A DNA stretch of 64,000 nt, from assembly GCA_025449735.1 (NCBI GenBank), contig JANWIV010000004.1, forward strand, positions 1 to 64,000, read 5' to 3'. The notes below the pieces were generated by a model. It was not told the DNA's origin and ran no database searches. It worked only from the letters and a program-made list of their open reading frames with translations. This document shows positions 8,605 through 16,611 of the stretch, piece by piece (position 1 is the stretch's first letter; each line of letters starts with the position of its first letter). The position numbers were made by a program, and so were the translations under genes. This stretch comes from Candidatus Microgenomates bacterium (GTDB lineage Bacteria; Patescibacteriota; Microgenomatia; UBA1406; HO2-37-13b).

Positions 8605-9825
8605 CTAATTAATCAGTAGATTAATGGCGGCGTCAAGTTGTTTGTCAGCCTGACGGGTTAAAGTGTCTCCATTGGTTAGCTCAAGCGCGACATCGACATC
8701 AGGTTTGATGCCTTTTTCATTTATCCAATCCCCTCCTGGCAAGATCCACTTGGCGATCGTCACATGTAAGCCCGCTCCTCCTTGCATATCAAGTGCTTCT
8801 TGAATGGAGCCCTTGCCGAAAGATTTTTTACCAACCAGTTTCGCTCGCTTGTGATCTTTCAGGGCGCCAGCGACAATCTCTGAAGCGGAAGCTGAACCCT
8901 CATTGACCAAGACGACGACTGGTAGTTTTAGCAACTTGCCAGGTCGGTCGACCTTATAATCCTCTGAGCTGCCATTGCTATATTGTTGTTTGACAACCAA
9001 AGACCCAGTCGGTAAAAACTCGCTGCTGATATAAATCGCTCCTTGTAAGAAGCCGCCGGGGTTGTCTCGCATATCAAGGACGAGCCCTTTAAGCTCTCCA
9101 TTTTTGTTCCGGTCCACAATTGTTGAGACGGCACGATCCCATTCGGCATTGGTATCATCGCCAAAGCGACTTAGATGTAAGATTGCTATTTTTTTTTCAA
9201 AAGAGAGCTCCACAGACTCAACCTTGATTTCATCACGGATAATCTTCAACTCAATTTGTTTCTCACCCCGTAGTAATTTCAATTTGACCGGAGTGCCTTT
9301 TTTGCCGCGAATTTTTGATACCGCCATGATCAAATTCCAACCTTCAGTAGATTTGCCATCAACTTCAAGGATAATATCTCCTGGTTTGATTCCTGCTTTT
9401 TGAGCCGGTGAGTTTTTAAGCGGGGCGACAATCACCACCATGCCATTTTTTAATCCCAATTGCGCACCAATACCATCAAATAACCCCTCGAGATCATCTT
9501 TGCTTTGTTTATTTTCCTCAGGAGTGAGAAAAAAGGTATAGGAATCCCCTGCTGAGGCCACCATACCTTTGATCGCGCCATAAAACATCGCTTGTGGTTT
9601 TAGCTTTGTCGAGTCGACAAATTTATCCTCCAGAGTCTGCCAAACTTGCCAAAACAAAGAAAAATCCAGGTCATGGACATTGCCTTCCTCAAGATTGCTT
9701 ACGGCAATATCAGTTGGCAAGCTTCGCTTGTTGACATTCCATTGGCCAGCTTTGAAGCCACTACCAAAAAGAATTATGGCGGCGGAGATGACGAGTAGCT
9801 TATTGGTCAAGGAATTTAATTTCAT
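8605..9825 (-). CDS. ctpA: C-terminal processing protease (S41 family, PDZ-containing)
   Basis: This is a cell-envelope serine protease of the CtpA/Prc type. It has an N-terminal membrane anchor (about residues 10-30), a PDZ domain (about 120-200, with NSPAQKAGIKPGDIILEVDG) and the S41 catalytic core with the Ser of NEGSASASEIVAGAL and the Lys of GKKSFGKGSIQ. I choose MKLNSLTNK as start; the track adds five residues. The length is normal for the family. It sits upstream of an unknown gene on the same strand. Confidence 0.92.
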   Translation of the reverse strand: MKLNSLTNKLLVISAAIILFGSGFKAGQWNVNKRSLPTDIAVSNLEEGNVHDLDFSLFWQVWQTLEDKFVDSTKLKPQAMFYGAIKGMVASAGDSYTFFLTPEENKQSKDDLEGLFDGIGAQLGLKNGMVVIVAPLKNSPAQKAGIKPGDIILEVDGKSTEGWNLIMAVSKIRGKKGTPVKLKLLRGEKQIELKIIRDEIKVESVELSFEKKIAILHLSRFGDDTNAEWDRAVSTIVDRNKNGELKGLVLDMRDNPGGFLQGAIYISSEFLPTGSLVVKQQYSNGSSEDYKVDRPGKLLKLPVVVLVNEGSASASEIVAGALKDHKRAKLVGKKSFGKGSIQEALDMQGGAGLHVTIAKWILPGGDWINEKGIKPDVDVALELTNGDTLTRQADKQLDAAINLLIN

Positions 9826-9857
9826 ATAAACAAGTCTCAATTTTAAAAGTAAAACTA

Positions 9858-10676
9858 TCAGTATACAACCACTTTTTTTTCATGGCCGGAAAAAGCAATA
9901 TATTTTCCTTTAGATTCAATTAATTTTTTAAACTCAGCTTCATTAATTAATTGAGCATAACCTTCCAGTTTGCTGCCCTCCCCTTTTAGATAAACCGCAC
10001 CAATTGCCCCCAACGCATCAAATTTAGCATCGATTTGATTGCTCAAATTCTCAACACAGACGATATGATCATCAACCTCGGCTTCTTGAATGGTGAAAAA
10101 ATCTTTTTCAGTGAGGATGCTAAGGTGACCACCTCCAAAAGCAGAGGCGGATTTAAGCGAATAGCTTGTCCCGCCTAATAGCTCAATTGTCAAAAGATCA
10201 GTTTTTTTGTCAAAGCCGACGATTGTCCCATTGAAAAAAGAAAGGTATGTTTGTGATTCGTCAAGAGCGGTCTCGATATATACAACGCCCATATCATGGT
10301 CGATCTTGGAGATTACTCCAGTCTCTGAAGCGATCACCGTTTTTTCTGACAGCAGAGTCTTTTTCTTGGCGAGGATATCATCGGCTGAAATGCTGTCGCC
10401 AATATTTTTGAGCAGTACTGAAAAAATGTCCGCTGGTTTGATCTTCAGTGGTTGAGAAATAGCGATTGAAACCGAGCCCGATTTTTGAATTTTAAAAAGC
10501 TTGTCCCCGATTTTGACCTCACTCTTAATTTCAGGGATAAGAGAAGACAAATCAGGAAGACTAAATGTCAATTGCATGAATTCATTATATACCACTTCGC
10601 GTAATTCTATATATTGGGATAATGGCTGCGTAGCTTGAAATTGCGCTTTTAAATTGGAGAAGTGGAAATCTGACAA
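9858..10676 (-). CDS. Hypothetical protein with barrel-sandwich-hybrid-like segment, 272 aa
   Basis: I do not recognise a named family. Residues about 48-130 (GDKLFKIQKSG ... VIASETGVISKIDHDMGVVYIE) resemble barrel-sandwich hybrid folds, in which two G-D/G-V hairpins frame a lipoyl-like or RNA-polymerase-insertion-like domain. There is no signal peptide or membrane helix. It lies between ctpA and rpsR. Many CPR genomes carry similar soluble proteins, but I cannot assign a role. Confidence 0.55.
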   Translation of the reverse strand: MSDFHFSNLKAQFQATQPLSQYIELREVVYNEFMQLTFSLPDLSSLIPEIKSEVKIGDKLFKIQKSGSVSIAISQPLKIKPADIFSVLLKNIGDSISADDILAKKKTLLSEKTVIASETGVISKIDHDMGVVYIETALDESQTYLSFFNGTIVGFDKKTDLLTIELLGGTSYSLKSASAFGGGHLSILTEKDFFTIQEAEVDDHIVCVENLSNQIDAKFDALGAIGAVYLKGEGSKLEGYAQLINEAEFKKLIESKGKYIAFSGHEKKVVVY

Positions 10677-10752
10677 TCAAAGCTCCGGTTGGTATTATGT
10701 CTTTAGAATTCTCAAGCAAAGTGCCATAACAAAGAAAGGATTATGAAAAACC

Positions 10753-10971
10753 TTAGTGATTTTTAAGCTTCTCTGACTGGTAGGAGGTGTAGGGCAAGAG
10801 GCCCATATAGCGGGCATTTTTGATCTCGCGGGTTAATCGACGTTGATTTTTGGCCGAAAGGCCACTTTTTTCAGCACCTACAATCTTGCCTCTTGGTGTC
10901 AAAAACTTTTTTAAAGTTTCGACATCCTTATAATCAGGCTGGGTATTATATTTAGCAAAATAATCTTTCAT
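10753..10971 (-). CDS. rpsR: 30S ribosomal protein S18
   Basis: A 72-residue S18 of the small subunit platform. The family core is clear in FLTPRGKIVGAEKSGLSAK followed by QRRLTREIKNARYMGLLPYT. It is the last gene of the classical rpsF-ssb-rpsR operon, 6 bases after ssb. Confidence 0.95.
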   Translation of the reverse strand: MKDYFAKYNTQPDYKDVETLKKFLTPRGKIVGAEKSGLSAKNQRRLTREIKNARYMGLLPYTSYQSEKLKNH

Positions 10972-10977
10972 ATTGGT

Positions 10978-11535
10978 TTAAAAAGGAATATCATCGGGAT
11001 CAACAGATTCATCACTGTCCTGTTTAACTTCAGGTTTTTCTTCAGTCTTAGTTTTTTTTGATTCCGGTGCGGGCGTTTCATCATCGGTTTCAATTGAAAT
11101 ATCATCAAGAGTCGTTGATTCAGTAGTCGCCGGTTCGGAAGCAATTGAATCTTCTCTATCCGGCATGCTAGAATCTTCATCACTCGCCTCACGACGATAT
11201 TTGTCATCATAAATAATAAAATCATCAGCGACGATTTCGGTGATACTGCGCTGGATGCCATCTTTACCAACATAAGTGCGATAGGTCAGTCTGCCTTCAA
11301 CATAGACTTTACGTCCTTTGGTCAGTAATTTTCCACAAAGCTCAGCCAATTTTTGCCAGGCGACAATGCGATGAAATTGCGCTGATTCTTTGGTTTCTCC
11401 GGTGGCAGTGGTCCAAGTGCGGTTGGTGGCGATGCCAAAAGTGCAGACTGCTGTGCCATTAGGGATATATTTTAGTTCTGGGTCACGAGTTAGGTTGCCT
11501 AGCAATACAACTCGATTGAGTGAACGAGCGGCCAT
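10978..11535 (-). CDS. ssb: Single-stranded DNA-binding protein
   Basis: OB-fold SSB. The N-terminal half carries LNRVVLLGNLTRDPELKYI and IVAWQKLAELCGKLLTKGRK. A long acidic, disordered tail ends in DPDDIPF, the conserved tip that recruits partner proteins. I start at MAARSLN (the track adds four residues); this start lies just after the rpsF stop. It is the middle gene of the S6-SSB-S18 operon. Confidence 0.95.
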   Translation of the reverse strand: MAARSLNRVVLLGNLTRDPELKYIPNGTAVCTFGIATNRTWTTATGETKESAQFHRIVAWQKLAELCGKLLTKGRKVYVEGRLTYRTYVGKDGIQRSITEIVADDFIIYDDKYRREASDEDSSMPDREDSIASEPATTESTTLDDISIETDDETPAPESKKTKTEEKPEVKQDSDESVDPDDIPF

Positions 11536-11536
11536 A

Positions 11537-11812
11537 TTATTTATCATTCCTAAGCAATAAATAACGCATAATTTTGTTGTTTAGGTTAAGGCTAGTCTTA
11601 AAACTTTTTACCTTTGAACCCGAAAGCTCAATTTGCCAAATAAAATAATAGCCTTTGCTTTTACCGTTGATTAAATAGGCAAAATCACGCCTGCCCCAGT
11701 CTTTTTTGTCAATGACTTTGCCTGAAAGGCTAGCTATCAATTCTTCCGTCTCTTTCAAAATTGGCGCTTCTTCTGCTTCAGTAATGAAGGCCAGTTCATA
11801 ATTTGTTGTCAT
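11537..11812 (-). CDS. rpsF: 30S ribosomal protein S6
   Basis: S6 binds S18 on the small subunit platform. The family pattern is seen in YELAFITEAE at the start and DWGRRDFAYLINGKSKGYY in the middle. I prefer the internal ATG (MTTNYEL), which gives about 91 residues; the track start adds seven residues. It is the first gene of the rpsF-ssb-rpsR operon. Confidence 0.9.
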   Translation of the reverse strand: MTTNYELAFITEAEEAPILKETEELIASLSGKVIDKKDWGRRDFAYLINGKSKGYYFIWQIELSGSKVKSFKTSLNLNNKIMRYLLLRNDK

Positions 11813-11954
11813 AATATCTATGTACTTTATCATGTTGAGGGCAAAAAATCAACCCATTCGACTCTCTTGGCGCCAGCTCAGGGTTGATACTGAGCTGCGT
11901 TTCTAATTCAAATTTAAAAAAAAACAGTATTTGTCGCCGCCGAATGTATAAAGC

Positions 11955-13379
11955 CTAGTGAAGTTTTTTGATGGTTGTGCCAGTTGGCGAATCCTCGAAT
12001 CGGTAACCAAGCTTGTCCGCTTGCTGACGAAGCATATCTGATTTACTAAAGTCTTTTCCTTGCCTGGCAAGCTCATAATCAGTCTTGATTTTTTCAATCT
12101 CAGGTGGAAGCTCATTTTCCATACCCTCAACTTCATTAAGACCAAGTCCAAGAACCTGGTCAAAATCAAGCAAGAGCTCGAGTTTGTCACTGCTAGGATT
12201 ATTTGATTTGACTGTCTCCCAGACTATAGCTAGTGCTTTTGGCAATTGCAGGTCGTTTTCAAGTGCCTCTTTAAATCTAAAAGATAATTCGCTCACGCTT
12301 TGCAATTTTTCCTCAGAAATTGTTGGTCTTTCAGGGGCACTTTTCATTGACATAACAGCATTTTTAAGTTTATTGAGCGCCGCTTGGGCGGCTTCAAGGG
12401 ACTCCCAAGTAAAGTTTAATTGCTGACGATAATGAGTAGTCAAAAATAAATAGCGCAGTGCAATTGGCTCAAAGCCTTGCTTCGCGACCTCTTCTAATGT
12501 ATAGAAATTATCTTTTGATTTGCTCATTTTTTCGCCGTCGATAAGCAGGAACTCACTATGAAACCAATGCCGGACAAAAGGCTGGCCTGTCGCCGCCTCA
12601 CTTTGAGCAATCTCATTTTCATGATGGACCGCAATATGATCGACTCCCCCACCGTGAATATCAATGGTGGGACCTAAATATTTCATACTCATTGCTGAGC
12701 ATTCGATATGCCAACCAGGGAAGCCCGCTTCTTTACCCTGAGCGGAGTCGAAGGGCCAATGCATTTGATGATTTTCAAATCGACCAACAAGGAAAAACCA
12801 TAAAGCAAAATCCGCCTGATTTTTTTTGTCATGATCTAGTATTACCTCAGGTCTCGCTTGGGTTTTTTTATCTTCCAGTTTCTGGCCAGATAGCTTACCG
12901 TAGCGCTCAAATTTGGATACATCAAAATAAATTGCTTGTTTAGTCTGATAGGTGTAGCCTTTTTCTTGAAGGCTCTTTATAAGTTCAATCATCGCTTCAA
13001 TATTGTCAGTAGCTCGAGGTAATTCATCTGGCTCACTAATATTGAGAGCCTTTATTGAAGAAATAAACTGTTCGGTATACATTTTTGCTACGTCCCAGAC
13101 ACTTTTTCCAGTTTTTATAGCGCCTTTTTCTAACTTGTCTTCGCCTTCATCAGTATCTCCAGTTAAGTGGCCGACATCAGTAATGTTCATTACATGGGTA
13201 ACATTGTAATCAAAATAACTCAGAGTCCTTTTCAAAAGATCGACATTGACGTAGGTTCTGAGGTGTCCAATATGGGTATAGTCATAGACGGTTGGTCCAC
13301 AGGAGTAAAACGTGATTTTTTTATCGATTAACGGTACAACTTCTTCAATTTGGCGTGAGAGAGTATTATAAAGTTTCAC
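11955..13379 (-). CDS. cysS: Cysteinyl-tRNA synthetase with a palindrome-encoded insert
   Basis: Class I synthetase that charges tRNA-Cys. The HIGH motif is in CGPTVYDYTHIGHLRTYV, the zinc-site region is PGWHIECSAMS and the KMSKS loop is GEKMSKSKDN. The length of 474 is normal. Just before PGWHIECS the sequence reads PFDSAQGKEAGF where the family normally has a short SPWGxGR-like turn; this stretch is encoded by a palindromic repeat (12733-12757). The start codon is GTG, with TAAAAT ending 7 nt upstream, so it is probably leaderless. Confidence 0.95.
   Translation of the reverse strand: MKLYNTLSRQIEEVVPLIDKKITFYSCGPTVYDYTHIGHLRTYVNVDLLKRTLSYFDYNVTHVMNITDVGHLTGDTDEGEDKLEKGAIKTGKSVWDVAKMYTEQFISSIKALNISEPDELPRATDNIEAMIELIKSLQEKGYTYQTKQAIYFDVSKFERYGKLSGQKLEDKKTQARPEVILDHDKKNQADFALWFFLVGRFENHQMHWPFDSAQGKEAGFPGWHIECSAMSMKYLGPTIDIHGGGVDHIAVHHENEIAQSEAATGQPFVRHWFHSEFLLIDGEKMSKSKDNFYTLEEVAKQGFEPIALRYLFLTTHYRQQLNFTWESLEAAQAALNKLKNAVMSMKSAPERPTISEEKLQSVSELSFRFKEALENDLQLPKALAIVWETVKSNNPSSDKLELLLDFDQVLGLGLNEVEGMENELPPEIEKIKTDYELARQGKDFSKSDMLRQQADKLGYRFEDSPTGTTIKKLH
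12733..12757. repeat. CCCTGAGCGGAGTCGAAGGG palindromic repeat inside cysS
   Basis: This imperfect palindrome is a widespread dispersed type in bacterial genomes and is read here in frame as PFDSAQG. It occupies a surface turn before the cysS zinc-site motif. It keeps the frame and does not disrupt known catalytic residues. Confidence 0.75.
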
Positions 13380-13448
13380 AACCCTAATTTTATCACAAGG
13401 ATTATTCTACTTAAGAACGAATTAAACCGGTATAAAATCAAGTAGAAG

Positions 13449-14108
13449 CTATTTCTCTACTATTTTGACGGAGTTTATTTTGACAGGTGTTACTGGCTTT
13501 GATGCCTCACCGCTTCCTGACCCAGTTACCTCGGCTGTCGCGATTTTGTCCACTACATCAAGCCCAGAGGTGACAGAACCAAAAATGACATAGTTTTTAG
13601 GAAGATCATAATCTTGGTGCATGATAAAAAATTGACTACCATTGGTGTTGGGTCCGGCATTGGCCATGGCGATTGTGCCACGAGTATATTCACCTTCAAA
13701 AGGCTCATCGGGGAAAGTATAGCCAGGCCCCCCAGTGCCATCTCCTTTTGGATCGCCACCTTGGATCATAAAGCCTTTAATGACTCGATGAAAAATGGTG
13801 CCATCATAAAAACCTTTTTTGGCGAGAGTGACGAAATTATTGACAGTAATTGGCGTGATTGCGGCATTAAGTTTTATTTCAATTATGCCGGCCGTTGTAT
13901 TGAGAATTGCCGAATATGATTTGGTTTTGTCTATTGTCATTTCCTGACCTTGCGATGAGCCAACTGCTGATGTAATCGGGCTTAATGTATTCTGCGGGGT
14001 CGGCGCGATATTTGCAACTGTATTTTTGGTATTTCGACTGGAATAAATAAGCACTGCTGACAAAATTAATGAACCTATTATTATGAGTATTATAAAAGCC
14101 GTTCGCAT
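13449..14108 (-). CDS. Membrane-anchored cyclophilin-type peptidyl-prolyl isomerase
   Basis: It catalyses proline cis-trans isomerisation for protein folding outside the membrane. One N-terminal helix (residues about 4-24) anchors it, followed by a short Ser/Thr/Pro linker and the cyclophilin domain (about 65-215), with FHRVIKGFMIQGGDPKGDGTG and NTNGSQFFIMHQ. These are the hallmark active-site segments. It stands alone between cysS and a hypothetical gene. Confidence 0.93.
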   Translation of the reverse strand: MRTAFIILIIIGSLILSAVLIYSSRNTKNTVANIAPTPQNTLSPITSAVGSSQGQEMTIDKTKSYSAILNTTAGIIEIKLNAAITPITVNNFVTLAKKGFYDGTIFHRVIKGFMIQGGDPKGDGTGGPGYTFPDEPFEGEYTRGTIAMANAGPNTNGSQFFIMHQDYDLPKNYVIFGSVTSGLDVVDKIATAEVTGSGSGEASKPVTPVKINSVKIVEK

Positions 14109-14162
14109 GTTCTAGATTGTAATTAACGCTCTAACAAAGTTTAACGAAGATAGTATAGATGA

Positions 14163-14519
14163 TTATGAAGAAATTTCAACCGTTGGTTTTGGTTTTTCGA
14201 CGTGAAAGCCAATTTCTTTCTTTTCGGCATCGGTTTTGGGAACGGCTATTTTCTCAGCTGTTGGAGTTAGATTAGCGAGAAAATCCTGAATATCTTTTGC
14301 CTCGTCAATTCGACGCAAAAAATCGTTTATTTGATCAATAGCAGTTTCTTGAGTTGGACTTAAATCTTGCGAGCGTTGTAGCTCAAGTGCTACTAGAAGT
14401 TGACTTCTAAAACCATCAAGAGAAATATCAGCTTCGACGACAGCTTCCTGATTTTCATTTGATGGACTAGATTTTGCATAGTGAGCAAAACCAAAGCCAT
14501 TTTCATTTCGGTTTGTCAT
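14163..14519 (-). CDS. Hypothetical protein, 118 aa
   Basis: I recognise no family. It is soluble, with disordered termini (Asn/Ser-rich start, Pro/Val-rich end) and a probable helical middle. A TATAAT box 8 nt before the ATG suggests a leaderless transcript and supports the start. It is transcribed away from the neighbouring tRNA-Pro/endonuclease locus. Confidence 0.55.
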   Translation of the reverse strand: MTNRNENGFGFAHYAKSSPSNENQEAVVEADISLDGFRSQLLVALELQRSQDLSPTQETAIDQINDFLRRIDEAKDIQDFLANLTPTAEKIAVPKTDAEKKEIGFHVEKPKPTVEISS

Positions 14520-14577
14520 ACAGAGCTATTATAGCATTTTAATGAATTATTTCAATAGTTCATTAATTGCACAGTGG

Positions 14578-14583
14578 TATAAT
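14578..14583 (+). promoter_or_regulatory. -10 box of the interrupted tRNA-Pro / endonuclease unit
   Basis: TATAAT lies 9 nt before the first base of the tRNA-like fragment, the right spacing for tRNA transcription. No good -35 is visible. If active, it now drives transcription through the tRNA fragment into the endonuclease gene. Confidence 0.5.
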
Positions 14584-14592
14584 AATCTGATT

Positions 14593-14624
14593 CGGGGTGT
14601 AGTTCATCGGCAGAACGCTCGGTT
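14593..14624 (+). pseudogene. 5' half of a tRNA-Pro-like gene, broken in the anticodon loop
   Basis: CGGGGTG acceptor strand, TA, perfect 4-bp D-stem (GTTC/GAAC), then CTCGG and TT, which would be the anticodon 5' stem and U33. The match stops exactly in the anticodon loop. The acceptor strand is identical to that of the intact tRNA-Pro at 15061. The expected 3' half (a CCGAG stem and T-arm) is not found nearby. Confidence 0.65.
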
Positions 14625-14657
14625 GATTACGTAGCAGTTGTCTGTTAATATATCTGA

Positions 14658-15056
14658 ATGCACACAACTCACACAAAGGGTCTTATCGGCGAATTAGAAT
14701 TCATCTTGCATTCAATTAAATGCGGATTTACAATTCTGCAGCCAATAAATAATAATTCAAGTTATGATATTGTTCTAGAAAAGGATAATGTTTTTACACG
14801 AGTTCAGGTTAAATATTGCACTCCTGTTAATGGAAAGTTACGTGTAGAATTGAATCGACCTAAGAGAAAAACTAAAAGTTATTTAGAGCGAGAAGTTGAT
14901 GCAATGGGAGTTTTTGACGCAACTAATGAAAAATTCTACCTTATACCTATAAAATCTATAAGAACAAAGTCAGAAATTTGGATTAGAGTAGCCAAACCTA
15001 AAAATTACCAAAAAAAGGGCATAAACGAAGCAGTCCAGTATGAGATTCTAGGCTAG
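14658..15056 (+). CDS. PD-(D/E)XK endonuclease, homing-type, 132 aa
   Basis: Residues about 8-14 (GLIGELEF), 36-38 (YDI) and 48-53 (RVQVKY) match the E ... D ... QxK active site of the PD-(D/E)XK fold, in the arrangement known from small group I intron endonucleases such as I-Ssp6803I (Pfam PDDEXK_5-like). The gene is A/T-rich with many AAA and AGA codons. It lies between a tRNA-Pro 5' half broken in the anticodon loop and an intact tRNA-Pro. I-Ssp6803I itself cuts a tRNA anticodon-loop site. There is no room for a group I ribozyme, so the gene appears free-standing. The substrate is inferred. Confidence 0.75.
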   Translation: MHTTHTKGLIGELEFILHSIKCGFTILQPINNNSSYDIVLEKDNVFTRVQVKYCTPVNGKLRVELNRPKRKTKSYLEREVDAMGVFDATNEKFYLIPIKSIRTKSEIWIRVAKPKNYQKKGINEAVQYEILG

Positions 15057-15060
15057 GTTT

Positions 15061-15132
15061 CGGGGTGTGGCGCAGTGGTAGCGCGCGTCGTTCGGGACGA
15101 CGAGGCCGGCGGTTCAAGTCCGCCCACCCCGA
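15061..15132 (+). tRNA. tRNA-Pro (anticodon CGG)
   Basis: Full cloverleaf: acceptor CGGGGTG/CACCCCG, D-stem GCGC/GCGC, anticodon stem CGTCG/CGACG with loop TTCGGGA, T-stem GGCGG/CCGCC with loop TTCAAGT. Discriminator A; CCA is not encoded. It starts 4 bases after the endonuclease stop codon. Confidence 0.95.
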
Positions 15133-15660
15133 CTAAATCCGTCTAGCTGGAGAGCCCTTTCCGGGATTTCTTACCGCTGCTATAAGCGCATCTTCAAGCA
15201 GTGCTTTGCCTTCTTTGGTATTCCAGAGAATTTTGGTGATTTTTTCGCATTCTTTACCGGAGACAAATAAAGTTTGAGTTAAAGGTTCAACAGTGACTGA
15301 AACTTCATTCCACACCAATCTATTATTTTCGGGTTCCCCTCGATAATTCCATCCTAGACGAAGATGCACGCTGCCATCAGCAAATCGAATATAAAGATCG
15401 TCATTTGAATTTTCCCGTTTTGGACTGTTCGTTTCTCGGTGACTTAATTCTTCTGGTTCCGCAGGGACTTTCACATCAGAATGAGTGAGCTTAAGCACAT
15501 CAAAGAGCTCTTCAAACATTGATGGAATTCCAGCCGCCTCAAGTATCGCAATACCCTCAACAAGTTGAGCATGTTCATACTCTCTTTGTCGATGAACAAT
15601 ATCGACCAACTCAGTAGGTCTTGTTTGAGACGGTCTTCCTATAGCTTCTTTGATTGACAT
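15133..15660 (-). CDS. Hypothetical protein, 175 aa
   Basis: I recognise no family. It is a soluble protein with a helical N-terminal half, a charged low-complexity middle (about residues 70-87) and a probable beta-rich part with DLYIRFADGSVHLRLGW. The stop codon abuts the 3' end of tRNA-Pro on the other strand, so the two are convergent with no spacer. Confidence 0.55.
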   Translation of the reverse strand: MSIKEAIGRPSQTRPTELVDIVHRQREYEHAQLVEGIAILEAAGIPSMFEELFDVLKLTHSDVKVPAEPEELSHRETNSPKRENSNDDLYIRFADGSVHLRLGWNYRGEPENNRLVWNEVSVTVEPLTQTLFVSGKECEKITKILWNTKEGKALLEDALIAAVRNPGKGSPARRI

Positions 15661-15758
15661 ATTATCTAGTTAATGATGTCGTCATAATAGGCCAACAGAT
15701 CAACAAATGCAATAGCTAATAAATGACTCAAAAACAGTCTTAATCAATCACAAAATGC

Positions 15759-16262
15759 TTACATCTTTCCAAAGCTGGGGCGGTTTTCGGCAGTTTTGAC
15801 TTTTTGTTTCGGTGAAAAAATGCTACCGCGGACTTTGCCTTTTGGAATTGGCGCCTGTTCTTGAGCTTTCTTCTGCTCGGCTTCTTCCTGCATTTTTAAT
15901 TGCAATTCGCGCTTTTCTTCATCTTGTTTCGTCTTTTTTTCTTGCTCGATCTCTTCAATCGCTTGTCTTTCTTCGGCTCTGAATTGATTGAAATGTTGCC
16001 TACTACTTGGTTGTTGAAAGCCGGCTAAGCGCTGCCGTACTTCATCAAGTTCCTGATCAGATTTGGCCTGCTGTTGGGCTTCAATTAGGCTGGTATCAAT
16101 ATCAGTGTAATTTTTAGGCGGTTTGATCTCTTTGCCAGTCACCTGAGCGAGCATTTCCGCCGGCAAGGCGGTGAAGTTTTGCTTTATCGACTCGGCGCTC
16201 TTTTTGACTTCTCGCTCCAAGGTATCAAAGACCTTCTTAACTTTTGGTTTCGTGGCTATCAT
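15759..16262 (-). CDS. Charged coiled-coil protein, 167 aa
   Basis: Rich in Glu, Gln and Lys, with a long coiled coil (about residues 85-140, EEIEQEKKTKQDEEKRE). The C-terminal tail has KGKVRGSIFSPKQK and ends in RPSFGKM. Similar charged proteins are common in CPR genomes. I cannot give a function. It lies 5 bases after the DUF59-type gene, so they are probably one transcription unit. Confidence 0.6.
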   Translation of the reverse strand: MIATKPKVKKVFDTLEREVKKSAESIKQNFTALPAEMLAQVTGKEIKPPKNYTDIDTSLIEAQQQAKSDQELDEVRQRLAGFQQPSSRQHFNQFRAEERQAIEEIEQEKKTKQDEEKRELQLKMQEEAEQKKAQEQAPIPKGKVRGSIFSPKQKVKTAENRPSFGKM

Positions 16263-16267
16263 AATAT

Positions 16268-16570
16268 TTAAATTCCTAAATGGGCTCTCCCTAATTCGCT
16301 GACAAGGTCCAAACTCCAGGCTGGGTCAAATGTAAGATTGATTTTGATATCATCATACCCCCCATTTTTCAATGCTTGCTTCATTTGGGTTTCAATCAAA
16401 GGAAAAAGTGGGCAACCAATGGTAGTTAAGGTCATATCAATGATAATGTTTTTGTCTTTTTCTGTCACTTTATAGATGAGTCCGAGGTCAACTATTGAGA
16501 TTCCCAGCTCCGGATCATTGACTGTCTTCAAGAGCTCATATATATGATCAATAGTATTCTTTTTTTTCAT
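16268..16570 (-). CDS. MIP18/PaaD-like (DUF59) iron-sulfur assembly protein
   Basis: A 100-residue DUF59 protein. The conserved VNDPELGISIVDLGLIY, TTIGCPLFP with its cysteine, and the downstream LTFDPAWS stretch match SufT/PaaD-like Fe-S assembly factors. A TATAAT box 8 nt before the ATG, divergent from rnj, suggests a leaderless mRNA. No other Fe-S genes are nearby. Confidence 0.88.
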   Translation of the reverse strand: MKKKNTIDHIYELLKTVNDPELGISIVDLGLIYKVTEKDKNIIIDMTLTTIGCPLFPLIETQMKQALKNGGYDDIKINLTFDPAWSLDLVSELGRAHLGI

Positions 16571-16611
16571 TATGCAATATTATATCAATTCTTTGATATA
16601 CTGAAAAATAT

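Noticed and set aside
14593-15132. Group I intron in a tRNA-Pro gene
   Set aside because: Only 33 nt lie before and 4 nt after the endonuclease ORF, too little for a ribozyme, and no matching 3' exon was found.
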